NCBI RefSeq assembly: GCF_000300875.1
Contig: NZ_AMSG01000006.1
Span: forward strand, 82,076-146,075
DNA: 64,000 nt
Direction of reading: 5' to 3'
Source: Galbibacter marinus
GTDB lineage: Bacteria; Bacteroidota; Bacteroidia; Flavobacteriales; Flavobacteriaceae
Every line of letters starts with the position of its first letter. Position 1 is the first letter of the stretch. Under the pieces are notes generated by a model that worked only from the letters and a program-made list of their open reading frames with translations, ran no database searches and was not told the DNA's origin. The translations under genes and the position numbers were made by a program. This document shows positions 63,850 through 64,000 of this stretch, in pieces.

Positions 63850-64000
63850 TTAATTTTCTTCCACAATAATTGAACTTTTTTGGTTGGTTAAAAGTTCGAA
63901 ATACCCTTGATTAATTGTCTGGTGATACCAGGTGAGCATCAGTGGTTCAGATTGTATCCACTTCCATTTTTTATAAACCAGAGCGTAAAACCCATTGATC
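63850..64000 (-). CDS. C-terminal end of an unrecognised protein (partial)
   Basis: The last ~49 codons of a minus-strand gene that begins beyond the window: INGFYALVYKKWKWIQSEPL, LTWYHQTINQGYFELLTNQK and a terminal IIVEEN before TAA at 63852-63850. The frame is open to the edge and looks protein-like. Function not recognised. Confidence 0.5.
   Translation of the reverse strand, partial: INGFYALVYKKWKWIQSEPLMLTWYHQTINQGYFELLTNQKSSIIVEEN

Overview
The window is from a member of the Bacteroidota, almost certainly a marine-type Flavobacteriaceae. The evidence is gliding genes (gldF, gldG), SusC/SusD pairs, a hybrid two-component sensor, a Flavobacteria-type 6S RNA between zapA and rny, an AT-rich genome and TTG...TAnnTTTG promoters. 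No rRNA, tRNA or CRISPR array was seen.

Layout. (1) 1-3153: end of a glycan-uptake locus: SusC tail, SusD lipoprotein and a PfkB fructokinase, which suggests a fructose-containing glycan. (2) 3.5-7.2 kb: a frameshifted EthD-type lipoprotein, a YdeI/OmdA-type protein and a SLC13 anion/sodium symporter. (3) 7.2-11 kb: a visibly GC-richer scrap of a plasmid or conjugative element. It holds a DUF932 protein fused to the tail of a DUF4143 protein, a 187-aa element protein, a repeated leader, a 16-bp inverted repeat and an S41 peptidase. (4) 11.2-16.35 kb: what I read as a gene-cassette array without an integrase (CALIN-like). Genes for a PD-(D/E)xK nuclease-like protein, a small gene pair, a TIR-domain protein and a DUF5677-like protein are separated by attC-like sites of 133-140 bp. 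GTTRRRY-type cores lie 14-21 nt before each start codon, and matching RYYYAAC-type boxes lie at or just after each stop. (5) 16355-17584: a complete IS3-family element, which cuts off the array and also truncates a serine hydrolase; next to that lies an AraC-type regulator gene with a nonsense codon. (6) 20.3-24.6 kb: an integrated island with an AbiE toxin-antitoxin pair, a tyrosine recombinase (frameshifted at a homopolymer), two excisionase-like proteins and a repeat-rich regulatory region, ending beside mnmE.

(7) 24.6-39.7 kb is the conserved core: mnmE, dps, dnaN, gldG, gldF, SAM hydroxide adenosyltransferase, phoH, M23 peptidase, zapA, 6S RNA, rny and a lactonase. (8) 39.8-57.2 kb is an amino-sugar (GlcNAc) uptake and catabolism locus. 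It contains a 1391-aa hybrid sensor, SusC, SusD, a surface lipoprotein, a GlcNAc-kinase-like protein, a NagB-PIG-L fusion, a LytS/LytTR pair and an MFS sugar importer; no glycoside hydrolase is in the window. (9) 57.3-64 kb: pentapeptide-repeat protein, Cu/Zn superoxide dismutase, a zinc alcohol dehydrogenase, and a Crp/Fnr regulator in front of a yceI-dsbA-type-NAD(P)-binding cluster. A CRP-like palindrome and a clear promoter precede yceI.

The strongest unusual signal is the cassette array at 11.2-16.35 kb. It carries defence-flavoured genes in a flavobacterial chromosome, and each cassette's first bases match the inverted box at its own end, as expected for integron cassettes.
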